A stretch of DNA of 50,937 nucleotides from a virus, in the IMG/VR virus record IMGVR_UViG_3300036846_000860, positions 1-50,937 of that record, one strand, 5' to 3'. The notes below the pieces were generated by a model that made no database searches, was not told the DNA's origin, and saw only the letters and a list, made by a program, of their open reading frames with translations. Position 1 is the stretch's first letter. Every line of letters begins with the position of its first letter. This document shows positions 42,200 to 49,829 of the stretch, piece after piece. Made by a program: the position numbers and the translations under genes.

Positions 42200-44693
42200 C
42201 GACGGGATCGTCTGGGGGGAAGGACCCTACAGCGCGAAGGTAATCATCCTCGGGCAAAACCCTGGAGAGGAGGAAATGCGTCATGCACGTCCATTCGTTG
42301 GTGGATCAGGCCGCGTATTGGATCGGGGTCTTCAGCGTGTTGGTTTGGCTCGGTCTGCTTGTTATGTTAGTAATATTTGTAAGCATTTCGTCCCGCCGGG
42401 TCAACCCCTGCCCCACTCACTTGTTCAAGCTGACCGTCACCTACTCGAACGGGAGCTGGACACACTCACCCGTGCTGAAATCATCCTCACGTTAGGGAAG
42501 GAGCCCTTCGATGCACTCACCGGACGAGATTTCAAGACCCGGCATAACAGAAAAAACGCCGAAAAAAGCAGTACTTATTGGCTTCGAGGTTGTCCTTACA
42601 AGTGGGAACGAAATGGTAAAAGCTACTGGATTGTGCCCGCTGTACATCCCAGCTTCGTTATGCGCACCGGATTTGTGGAAAGCCCGCTCTTTGAAGTTGA
42701 CCTGGAGCGGGTTGCCCGTTTCAACAACGGAGCTCGACCTCCCGACGAACACTTCAACTACCACCCCACGGATAGAGAGGTAATAGAATATGTCGACGAG
42801 TGTATCGCTGCAGGAGAGTTTGGAACTGATATTGAGACTCCAGAAGCTGCAGTTGATGATGATGAGCTTGACCCAACCTACATCACCCCCGTCGAACTCG
42901 TTGGTTTATCTGCGCGAGTTGGTGAGTCTGTGGGAGTCAGACCTGACCAATTTGATCTCATCAAGAGGTTATTTGCTGCGAGACCGGACGGTAAACGCCT
43001 GACGTGCTGGACTCATAACGGAGGTAACTTTGACTACCCCAAACTACGCGCCTGGTTCGACCTCGACGGGATCAGAAAAGCTGACACTATGCTGGGAATG
43101 CATCTCCTGTGGCCGCATCTCACCAATAAAGACGCAGCTACCTGCTTTAGTATTTTCGGCGACATTCCGTACTATAAAAACACACGGCTTATCGATCCCG
43201 GTTTTTACAACACAGTTGGCAACTGCAGAGACACGTATGGAGCATTATGGGCCGGCCGTAACATTCTGCGGGCGATGCGACAATTCCCGAGGATGGAGGA
43301 TTTGTTTTGGAATCATATGATGGGGATTGTTGATTGGATCACGGAGGTACGTGTTAAAGGCACGAACTGCGATACCGTTCAAGCTGACCGGGTCTTTTTA
43401 ACGCTGATGAAAACGCTGGAAGCGTACGAGGTTTGGTGGAATAAAAACATTCCCGCGTTTAGCTGGTCGAGTCCGAAACAGTTGATTAACTTGTTCAGTC
43501 AGATGGGAATGCCGATCTTCAAACGTAAAAGGGAGAAGAAGGATGAGGATGGGAATAAAGTCAGAACCTTCACCCCAACGTGCGACGACGAAGCGCTTGA
43601 AGAGTACGTCAAACGGGGGAACAAAACCGCGGCGCTGGTCCAAACCATGCGAGGGCTCAAGCATGCAGGCGACTTTATGTCAATTGCCAAGTCAGATGGC
43701 AGAATTCACCCTCGACTTAAAGCTCACGGTCAAGTCGGCGGTAGAATACAAGCGGTTGATGGCAATGTTCAGACAATCCCAGAGGAGCTCGCAGGGATTT
43801 ACCCGCGTGAGATCGTGGTACCGGATGATCCGTCAACGCAATCGATCGGTTGTGCGGATTACAGCCAGATCGAACTCAGGTTATATGCAATTCAATCAGG
43901 TGCTAGAAGCCTTCTTGACCGAATGGCAACGGGTGACTACATCTATGGTTTTTTCTACGAGGACATTTTCGGCAAACCGTTCTTCAAAGCCGGCCAGCCC
44001 AGAACTAAGCGCGCTATACTCCCAGAGATTCGCCCGTGGGAAATCTTAGTTGTTAAATCCTGGCCGTTGGGGTTTATTTACGGGAGGGGAATCCCCGAAC
44101 CCACCCCGGAGATGATAAAGACGTTGGGAGCGGTTGCAGCGCGTAAACGTCCTAGGGAGATACATGATAGATTCCACCGAGAAAACCCCGAGATCAAACG
44201 CTTCCACACGCAACTCGAATTCCAAGCAAGTCGAACGGGTTATCTCATATCTCCGTTCGGGCGTATACGACGCTTCCCCAACGTTAAAGGTGCGTACAAT
44301 GAGATTTTGGCATTCCCGGGACAGAGTGTCGCGGTTGACATCCTCATCCGGAACGCTCTTCGCAAACTTCCTACGCTACTTGCTCCGTTCGGGGGGAGGT
44401 TACTGTTCCCGGTGCACGATTCAGCAGTATTCCAGTTCGAGACGAAGTACGTTCGAGAGGTAGATCAGGTTGTCGCCAACGCGATGGAAGCACCTCTCCC
44501 TGAACTAGACAACTGGGCGATCCCAACAGAGCGCAAATACGGACCGAATTGGGGGAAGTTGACCAGCCTTGACAAATTCATTGAAAGAATGGACCCGCTC
44601 GCAGTTGGAGCAGTTGGAGACACTCAAACAGCTGTTAGCGGGCAGACAATTAAACCCGAAGTTGTTACCGGAGATAATATCGTGGCTTCGTAG
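42183..44693 (+). CDS. UDG-PolA fusion DNA polymerase
   Basis: Residues 1-190 form a uracil-DNA-glycosylase superfamily domain with LGQNPGEEE, RPFVGGSGRVLDRGL and AVHPSF. The N-terminal CxxC of family-4 iron-sulphur enzymes is absent. Residues about 200-390 are a 3'-5' exonuclease (FGTDIETP, NGGNFDYPKL, CRDTYGA). Residues 420-800 are family A polymerase: motif A DYSQIELR (D559), motif B with K625 and YG (Y633), motif C HDS (D746). In the O-helix the residue equivalent to E. coli Phe762 is Leu629, and the Arg754 equivalent is Ile. It would replicate the phage genome; uracil handling is inferred. Confidence 0.9.
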   Translation: MSENVNDGIVWGEGPYSAKVIILGQNPGEEEMRHARPFVGGSGRVLDRGLQRVGLARSACYVSNICKHFVPPGQPLPHSLVQADRHLLERELDTLTRAEIILTLGKEPFDALTGRDFKTRHNRKNAEKSSTYWLRGCPYKWERNGKSYWIVPAVHPSFVMRTGFVESPLFEVDLERVARFNNGARPPDEHFNYHPTDREVIEYVDECIAAGEFGTDIETPEAAVDDDELDPTYITPVELVGLSARVGESVGVRPDQFDLIKRLFAARPDGKRLTCWTHNGGNFDYPKLRAWFDLDGIRKADTMLGMHLLWPHLTNKDAATCFSIFGDIPYYKNTRLIDPGFYNTVGNCRDTYGALWAGRNILRAMRQFPRMEDLFWNHMMGIVDWITEVRVKGTNCDTVQADRVFLTLMKTLEAYEVWWNKNIPAFSWSSPKQLINLFSQMGMPIFKRKREKKDEDGNKVRTFTPTCDDEALEEYVKRGNKTAALVQTMRGLKHAGDFMSIAKSDGRIHPRLKAHGQVGGRIQAVDGNVQTIPEELAGIYPREIVVPDDPSTQSIGCADYSQIELRLYAIQSGARSLLDRMATGDYIYGFFYEDIFGKPFFKAGQPRTKRAILPEIRPWEILVVKSWPLGFIYGRGIPEPTPEMIKTLGAVAARKRPREIHDRFHRENPEIKRFHTQLEFQASRTGYLISPFGRIRRFPNVKGAYNEILAFPGQSVAVDILIRNALRKLPTLLAPFGGRLLFPVHDSAVFQFETKYVREVDQVVANAMEAPLPELDNWAIPTERKYGPNWGKLTSLDKFIERMDPLAVGAVGDTQTAVSGQTIKPEVVTGDNIVAS

Positions 44694-46020
44694 TTACCCG
44701 AAATCGTTCAAACCACTCGAGCGTGATGCAGTACGGCAGTTAGTGTGTGATGCTTTCGGGATGACGAAGGATAAGCTAGACGAGTTGTTGATCGGTCACG
44801 ATAATACCAACGGACAAGGTGTTCTCCCCGTTGTCGACGCCACAGCCGCGGTGAGGGCAGAGCAGGAGTTGTTAGACCTACTCCCCTCCCGCGGTTTGTT
44901 ACGGGATTATGTTGAGTACACATCGCATTCAGAGGCACCGCTTGCCTATCACGTGTTCAGCGCGCTGTGCGCGATTGGGACGTTGTTAAATAGACGGGTT
45001 TGGTTTGACATGGGGATTTATAAAGTATACCCCACACTTGGTATTATCATTTTGGGCCCGTCCGGCATCAAGAAGACCAGCGCAGCCAACATCATCGTGA
45101 ACATGCTACAGGAGTTATCACTCGTGAAGGTGTACAGCGAAAAGCTAACCCCTGAAGCGTTAATCGAGAGCATGAAGGGAGATAACGCGGTAGGTTTAGT
45201 TTACGCGCCCGAAATGACAGTGTTCTTAAACAAACAAAAATACAACGAAGGGTTGGTGCAAGTCATCACGCGCTTCATGGATTGTCCTGACATCTGGGAG
45301 AGCAAGACAATCGGGAGGGGTACAAGTGTCATACGTAACGTGGCCATTAGCAGCCTTATGTGTTCTACACTTGATTGGTTCGTCAAGGCTACGCCGGAAG
45401 ATAGTTTCGGAGGCGGCTTCATTGCACGAAATCTCCTCATTGTGCAGAATACTTCGACACGGATTGAACCTATACCGCAACCTGGAGATCCTCACCTACG
45501 TGGTAATCTTATTTCTGGGCTTGCTACTATACACGCATTCGCTGGACAAATCCACTTCTCCAGCGCAGCCCGCGAACGATACATTGATTGGTACTCCACA
45601 ACCCATCTCGAAGATATCAGACAACCAGCGCACGAGTTGTTGGCAACTTACCATAACCGAAAACCCGACCACGCTAAAAGGATCGGGATTTGTCTGCATC
45701 TTAGCGAGCACGGGACGTTTGAGATGTGTGAGCGATGTTTTAGTAAAGCCCTTGACTTGCTCGGGTGGGCAGAGCAGTTCCTTCCCGAGTTATTGAAGCA
45801 GATGTTTAAGACCGGGGTTGGGGAGAGTCACGACGAGGTTGCGAGACTGGTTGCAATCAACGCTCCGATGCCGCATTCTGACTTGGTACGGAAAATGTCC
45901 GGTAAAATGTCCGCGATCGATCTCCGCACAATCATCAACTCGTTGAAGGAAGCAAACATCATCCGTGAGCATGCTGACAACGTCGGGCATTACTACGAGA
46001 TGGTGAAGGAGGAATCGTGA
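44569..46020 (+). CDS. DUF3987-like P-loop ATPase, probable replicative helicase/primase partner
   Basis: The 483-residue ATPase has SEAPLAYHVFSALCAIGTLL ahead of the P-loop ILGPSGIKKTSA, a KKT variant of GKT, and LVYAPEM as Walker B/sensor. This order is typical of DUF3987-like phage replication proteins. The C-terminal 70 residues form a winged helix (HSDLVRKMSGKMSAIDLRTI). The annotated TTG start overlaps the polymerase by 125 bases, and the true start may be further in. It likely unwinds or loads at phage forks. Confidence 0.75.
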   Translation: MTNSLKEWTRSQLEQLETLKQLLAGRQLNPKLLPEIISWLRSYPKSFKPLERDAVRQLVCDAFGMTKDKLDELLIGHDNTNGQGVLPVVDATAAVRAEQELLDLLPSRGLLRDYVEYTSHSEAPLAYHVFSALCAIGTLLNRRVWFDMGIYKVYPTLGIIILGPSGIKKTSAANIIVNMLQELSLVKVYSEKLTPEALIESMKGDNAVGLVYAPEMTVFLNKQKYNEGLVQVITRFMDCPDIWESKTIGRGTSVIRNVAISSLMCSTLDWFVKATPEDSFGGGFIARNLLIVQNTSTRIEPIPQPGDPHLRGNLISGLATIHAFAGQIHFSSAARERYIDWYSTTHLEDIRQPAHELLATYHNRKPDHAKRIGICLHLSEHGTFEMCERCFSKALDLLGWAEQFLPELLKQMFKTGVGESHDEVARLVAINAPMPHSDLVRKMSGKMSAIDLRTIINSLKEANIIREHADNVGHYYEMVKEES

Positions 46021-46418
46021 AAGAACGCTTTGACAAAAACTGGGATGACCTTGCTCGTCAGGTTGGTTACGCCAACCGTCATGATATGTTGTTTAACATG
46101 TACGTCGAGCAGGGTTTGTCGTTAAAGGAGATAGGTCAACGGATAGGTGCTAGCGGGCATGCCGTCATGCGCCAGCTCGACAAACTCTTTATCGAACGAC
46201 GTTCACGTGGGGGGTTTAATAATTTGGCAGGACAAACGCGCAAGCTCCACCGTCTCGACCAACGCGTTATCATGCGGTATAACCTCGACGCGACGGCGAA
46301 GCTTGTGGGGGTGTCAACAAGTTTGCTGTATAAATACCGACGCGCAATTAACGAGGAGGACGTGTGGAATTCTGTATCATGTGCCCAACCGACAAACTTG
46401 AGCGATACGCAACCTTAA
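46017..46418 (+). CDS. Helix-turn-helix DNA-binding protein, 133 aa
   Basis: The start is GTG, overlapping the previous stop (GTGA). Two HTH-like segments are visible: LSLKEIGQRIGASGHAVMRQ (about residues 35-55) and TAKLVGVSTSLLYKYRRA (about 93-112). It could regulate the boxed promoters or act in replication. The 3' end overlaps the DpdA-like gene by 55 bases. Target unknown. Confidence 0.78.
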   Translation: MKERFDKNWDDLARQVGYANRHDMLFNMYVEQGLSLKEIGQRIGASGHAVMRQLDKLFIERRSRGGFNNLAGQTRKLHRLDQRVIMRYNLDATAKLVGVSTSLLYKYRRAINEEDVWNSVSCAQPTNLSDTQP

Positions 46419-47050
46419 GTAACCACCATTTGTTATTGTGTCAAGAACGCGACCCGGCATACTGGGAGTTTTACAAAACCCGAGCGGCACAGGGGGATCA
46501 TTTAATCCTCGACAACGGTGCGTATGAGGGGCAGAAGGATTGGTCAGTACTACGCAGACGGATTGTATCCGCCGAACCTAATGTAGTTGTCCTGCCGGAT
46601 TATATCTGCCTGAAGTGGCAAGAAACGTATTTTATAGCTCGCAGGTTTCTCGATGAGAACTTCAAAACATTCCCTCACGTGCAATGGATGTATGTACCGC
46701 AAGCCAAACAGGGCGATATCATCGGTTGGTGTTTTGGTTTAATGACAGCGCTGGAGGATCCGAGAATTACCTGGGTTGGATTACCGCGCGCTCTCGCTTA
46801 CCTCTACACGGAAGATCGCTTCATCCGTGCGCGGATCGCTGAACACCTTAAACTTTACCACCCGCATATAACAATCCACGCGCTGGGGATGGTAATGGGT
46901 GACGTAGATGAATTAAACTCATTGAGCGCTTGTGGGTGTGTGGAGAGCATCGACAGTCACTGGCCGGTGAAGGGTAAGACCGAGACGGAGATTTTAGAAA
47001 GACTGGAGGTGTGCGGTGTCAACACAATTAGCGCTCGGCCAGGAAATTGA
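46364..47050 (+). CDS. dpdA: DpdA-like DNA 7-deazaguanine transglycosylase
   Basis: The start is GTG after GAGGAGG. The 228-residue protein has a TGT-like TIM-barrel pattern: LILDNGAYEG (putative catalytic Asp), VVLPDYICLKWQET, VQWMYVPQ and ITWVGLPRAL, with HPHITIHALGM near the end, as in phage DpdA proteins. DpdA enzymes exchange guanine in DNA for preQ0-type bases. Together with FolE, QueD, QueE and QueC it completes a DNA-modification route. No QueF or Gat-QueC is present, so dPreQ0 is the expected base. Confidence 0.85.
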   Translation: MEFCIMCPTDKLERYATLSNHHLLLCQERDPAYWEFYKTRAAQGDHLILDNGAYEGQKDWSVLRRRIVSAEPNVVVLPDYICLKWQETYFIARRFLDENFKTFPHVQWMYVPQAKQGDIIGWCFGLMTALEDPRITWVGLPRALAYLYTEDRFIRARIAEHLKLYHPHITIHALGMVMGDVDELNSLSACGCVESIDSHWPVKGKTETEILERLEVCGVNTISARPGN

Positions 47051-47273
47051 ACACATGGGGACGTTGTACCTCGTTGTGAGGATTGTTAAATCAACAAGTT
47101 TGTTTGAGAATGAAGATGGCACCGTCAACAAGGCGGAGGAGGAGTACGCCGAACTACGCAGTCAACGTGGGGAGATAAACTTCATCGCCTTCACCGAGAT
47201 TGAGGAACCGTTCTTAACCAAACGCAGCACTATCAGAGCACTACCGTGCTTTCCTTGGAGGGTGAAGAAATGA
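47016..47273 (+). CDS. Small early protein, 85 aa
   Basis: The start is GTG at 47016 after GGAGGTG, overlapping the DpdA gene end by 35 bases; the end overlaps the GroES-like start (ATGA). It is a beta-rich N-terminus with acidic middle (NEDGTVNKAEEEYAELRSQR) and basic tail. No known family. Confidence 0.7.
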   Translation: MSTQLALGQEIEHMGTLYLVVRIVKSTSLFENEDGTVNKAEEEYAELRSQRGEINFIAFTEIEEPFLTKRSTIRALPCFPWRVKK

Positions 47274-47638
47274 CGCAGTTATATAAACCGTTTGGAGCAC
47301 GCTTGTTGGTTGATCCGATCGAGACGACGTTATCGTTGGAGGATCGAGCTCAACGCGCCGGACTTGAGATTGTACTCGAACAAGATCACCGTCCCCGCCC
47401 AACACAAGGACGTGTTGTGGCACTCGGCGCCGATCCATTACTGCAAGAGAGCATAAAAATAGGGGACGTAGTGTTCTTCGCCCCCTACTCCGGCAACGAT
47501 GTCGTGCTCGAAGGTGTAACATTCCGTCAGCTCGAACTTCAGGATGTGACAGGTGTTATGACGTCTTCACCTCAGACTGATCAATCGAGTTCAGAAGGTC
47601 AACTGTCGCCTGTGTGTACTCCTGAATCGCCTGAGTAA
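47270..47638 (+). CDS. GroES-like co-chaperonin
   Basis: It starts at 47270 (ATGA with the previous stop). The 122-residue product shows the GroES fold: YKPFGARLLVDPIET, a mobile-loop region, GLEIVLEQDHRPRPTQGRVV, ALGAD, KIGDVVFFAPYSG and a final strand ELQDVTGVM. Phage GroES homologs (for example T4 gp31) adapt the host GroEL to fold large capsid proteins. No GroEL gene is seen. The last 20 residues are Ser/Gln/Glu-rich, and their coding bases overlap the convergent late gene. Confidence 0.85.
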   Translation: MTQLYKPFGARLLVDPIETTLSLEDRAQRAGLEIVLEQDHRPRPTQGRVVALGADPLLQESIKIGDVVFFAPYSGNDVVLEGVTFRQLELQDVTGVMTSSPQTDQSSSEGQLSPVCTPESPE

Positions 47639-47933
47639 ACAGGGCTTCGTTGGCGATCTTCTTACCAACCACCATCTCACTCGTTTTGATGATGTTACCA
47701 ACAAGCGGGATCGCGGCTTGCAACTTCTGCGCTCCAGTACTGTTGGGGATTGCGGCGAAGGCGGTTTCGATTGTTGTGACGACCGATCCGATTTGCGTGA
47801 GGTCGTTCACAACGGTTGTGGTCGTTGTCGCCGCTTTTCCACTTCCCAAAAACGGTTCGATGATTGGACCAACGCCCGCCGCGATCCCGACGATCTTCAA
47901 CAACACCTGTCCTAACTTCTTCAAAAACGTCAT
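47556..47933 (-). CDS. Small late protein with hydrophobic N-terminus, 125 aa
   Basis: It starts MTFLKKLGQVLLKIVGIAAG, an amphipathic or membrane-associated helix, followed by Gly/Pro (EPFLGSGK), a Thr-run and helical segments. It is the last gene of the late unit. It overlaps the opposing GroES-like gene by 83 bases tail-to-tail and the holin-like gene by four bases. Position next to a holin-like gene hints at a lysis role, but there is no enzymatic motif. Confidence 0.72.
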   Translation of the reverse strand: MTFLKKLGQVLLKIVGIAAGVGPIIEPFLGSGKAATTTTTVVNDLTQIGSVVTTIETAFAAIPNSTGAQKLQAAIPLVGNIIKTSEMVVGKKIANEALFTQAIQEYTQATVDLLNSIDQSEVKTS

Positions 47934-48190
47934 GCTGGTGTCTCCTTTGCGTTCACTCCGTTAGATTTAACAACAACCTCAGAAGGTTTGGTACCTGACG
48001 CAGTAGAAATACTCGGGTGTATAGTGCTCCGACCGTTGAGAGCAACATACCCAACGATAAATACGAAAAGCTTGTACGCTTTCTGAAAAGTTGGGTAGTC
48101 GTTAAAGACTTCCCACGGGGGTAGTAACGTGTGTGCGACAGAAGCAATTGCAACAATCTCACCACCGGTTTTAATCAGATCTACGCTCAA
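47930..48190 (-). CDS. Holin-like small membrane protein, 86 aa
   Basis: The hydrophobic segments IVAIASVAHTLLPP and YKLFVFIVGYVALN flank a short loop with EVFNDYPTFQ. The C-terminus is polar and charged. Start and stop overlap both neighbours by four bases. The arrangement resembles small phage membrane proteins predicted as holins. No endolysin is adjacent, so the holin label is tentative. Confidence 0.6.
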   Translation of the reverse strand: MSVDLIKTGGEIVAIASVAHTLLPPWEVFNDYPTFQKAYKLFVFIVGYVALNGRSTIHPSISTASGTKPSEVVVKSNGVNAKETPA

Positions 48191-49491
48191 GGGTTCCCTC
48201 CAACGAATTTAAGTTGATTGTGTCCAACGGCTAGCTGTCTGTACAGTTCGGCGTAGTCCGCACTTAACTCCGCCACGGCATCTGTACGGTATTGCTTCTC
48301 GGGGATCCGCATCCGTTTACAAATCTCATACGGCTCACGGAACGAACCCTCGATGCTGTCTCCCAATCCCGTTACTGCCGCGATAGCTCCACCGCCCCTG
48401 GTAGAGACCAACCTATCACGTGCGTCGAGCATGACCTCAAAAAAGTACAGGTGAGGTCTATCCGAACGCGTTAAACCCTGTATTGGGATACCGCCTGGGT
48501 GAACAAACTCATCACTAGGATGTGGTGGTATGCTTACCCTAACCGCACTTGCATATCCTGCCTTGAGAGGGATTTCATCAGGCTGTTCCCCCCTCGCCAT
48601 CTTCGCGACGATCTCACCCAGGTCACCGTCAACCAACTCAAGCAAGGATGGAAATGCGTCGTAACCAAAGCGTGGTGTAAACTCAAGCGCCCAAACACCT
48701 TCTTCATTCACAACAGTATTGAGGTCGACAGGGCCGACGTAGTTGTAGTCGCGCAGTAGGGGAGCCATCAACTTGATGCCCTCCTCAATCACACGGTTAG
48801 TTTGCCGTACAGCCCAAACAACGTTGAAAGCACAACCGCTGGACGGACCGAGGTCCTCATTCATAACAGCTTTATGTTCGATCGTGTGGTTGAACGGCTC
48901 CATCCACTCATACCCGTTGAACCATCCCTCTGTGCTAACCGCGATACCTTCGACAAAGTTCTGAAAGATGAACTCAGGCGACTTGCGCGAGATTGACTCA
49001 AAATAATCCAACATCGTGAGCATGTCGAGTTTGTCACATGATACGTACGACCCCACCCCATGCTCGTCAGAAAACTTTCCGGTTGGCTTAAAGACCAGCT
49101 TGCCGGCATGTTTATTGACATACGCTCGCCCCTCCTCCCACGAGTAGAACGTTTTGAACTCCGGCACCTTTATTCCAGCTTGCGCCATAAGTTCAAAGGC
49201 AAGTTCTCGATCCAGTTCCAGATTGTCTGCAAAGACACTACCGAGAAATACAAAGTGACCACGAGCACGAAGACGATCAGCAGTGCTACCCCCTCCAGTA
49301 CTGTCAAACACAACGATTGTATCTTTCGCCAGATGGTCATCCCACTTGTCGATCTTGTCGATCAACCCCTCGTAGTTTTGGCGTTCGGTCTTTCCAACAA
49401 TGCGTGCTTTCACCTCATGTCCTGCTGCGCGTAGACGGAGGGCGAAGCCCAACCCGTCGCCTTTCAACGACATAAGAAGGAACTTCGCCAT
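48187..49491 (-). CDS. PurD-like ATP-grasp ligase
   Basis: The 434-residue protein follows the GAR-synthetase (PurD) plan: N-domain with SLKGDGLGFALRLRAAGHEV, ATP-grasp strands KLVFKPTGK and FIFQNFVEGIAVSTEGW, then the metal-binding ALEFTPRFGYDAFPSLLEL. The superfamily joins a carboxylate to an amine via acyl-phosphate. The PurD substrate loop is not clear, so the true substrate may differ. It lies in the late operon between a 63-residue protein and the holin-like gene. A role in purine supply, DNA modification or peptide ligation is possible. Confidence 0.83.
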   Translation of the reverse strand: MAKFLLMSLKGDGLGFALRLRAAGHEVKARIVGKTERQNYEGLIDKIDKWDDHLAKDTIVVFDSTGGGSTADRLRARGHFVFLGSVFADNLELDRELAFELMAQAGIKVPEFKTFYSWEEGRAYVNKHAGKLVFKPTGKFSDEHGVGSYVSCDKLDMLTMLDYFESISRKSPEFIFQNFVEGIAVSTEGWFNGYEWMEPFNHTIEHKAVMNEDLGPSSGCAFNVVWAVRQTNRVIEEGIKLMAPLLRDYNYVGPVDLNTVVNEEGVWALEFTPRFGYDAFPSLLELVDGDLGEIVAKMARGEQPDEIPLKAGYASAVRVSIPPHPSDEFVHPGGIPIQGLTRSDRPHLYFFEVMLDARDRLVSTRGGGAIAAVTGLGDSIEGSFREPYEICKRMRIPEKQYRTDAVAELSADYAELYRQLAVGHNQLKFVGGNP

Positions 49492-49497
49492 CGCGTG

Positions 49498-49689
49498 TTA
49501 ACCCCCATGCGTTTTTGGACCGCTTACTAGGTTTGGATCGAGTTTTGTGTTGGTTGTTTGACGTCGGCAGGAGACCGTCTTCGGATCGATGTGTTCGTAG
49601 GTTTCCTCTCCCGGATGTTTGTTTGGACCGGTGCAGAGTTTTGGATCGATTTGAGTGTTTGGTTGTTCAAGCCTTGGTTTCATCCCCAT
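49498..49689 (-). CDS. Small repeat protein (DPxxxxGPxxHxG), 63 aa
   Basis: GAGGAGGAAACGTA precedes the ATG, which overlaps the acidic gene stop (TAATG). The sequence contains IDPKLCTGPNKHPG and LDPNLVSGPKTHGG, two copies of a 14-residue unit, plus a third partial IDPKTVSC. Function unknown; the periodicity suggests an extended or ligand-binding fold. Confidence 0.68.
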   Translation of the reverse strand: MGMKPRLEQPNTQIDPKLCTGPNKHPGEETYEHIDPKTVSCRRQTTNTKLDPNLVSGPKTHGG

Positions 49690-49829
49690 TACGTTTCCTC
49701 CTCGTAGGTTTCCTCGTGGCCGTCATCCGGCTCGTAGGCGTGTTCGTCTTCATCTTCCTCGTCCTCAACGTCCGGGTCGATGATGTTCTCCGTATCCGAG
49801 TTCGAAAAGCATTTGATGTTCGAGATCAC
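49689..49829 (-). CDS. Very acidic micro-protein, 46 aa
   Basis: AAAGGAGGT, a perfect ribosome-binding site, precedes GTG at 49829. After a short N-terminus (MISNIKCFSNSDTEN) the product is about two-thirds Asp/Glu (VEDEEDEDEHAYEPDDGHEE). It overlaps the last 65 bases of the giant virion gene in another frame and the next gene by one base. It could be a DNA-mimic or inhibitor peptide, which is speculation. Confidence 0.65.
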   Translation of the reverse strand: MISNIKCFSNSDTENIIDPDVEDEEDEDEHAYEPDDGHEETYEEET

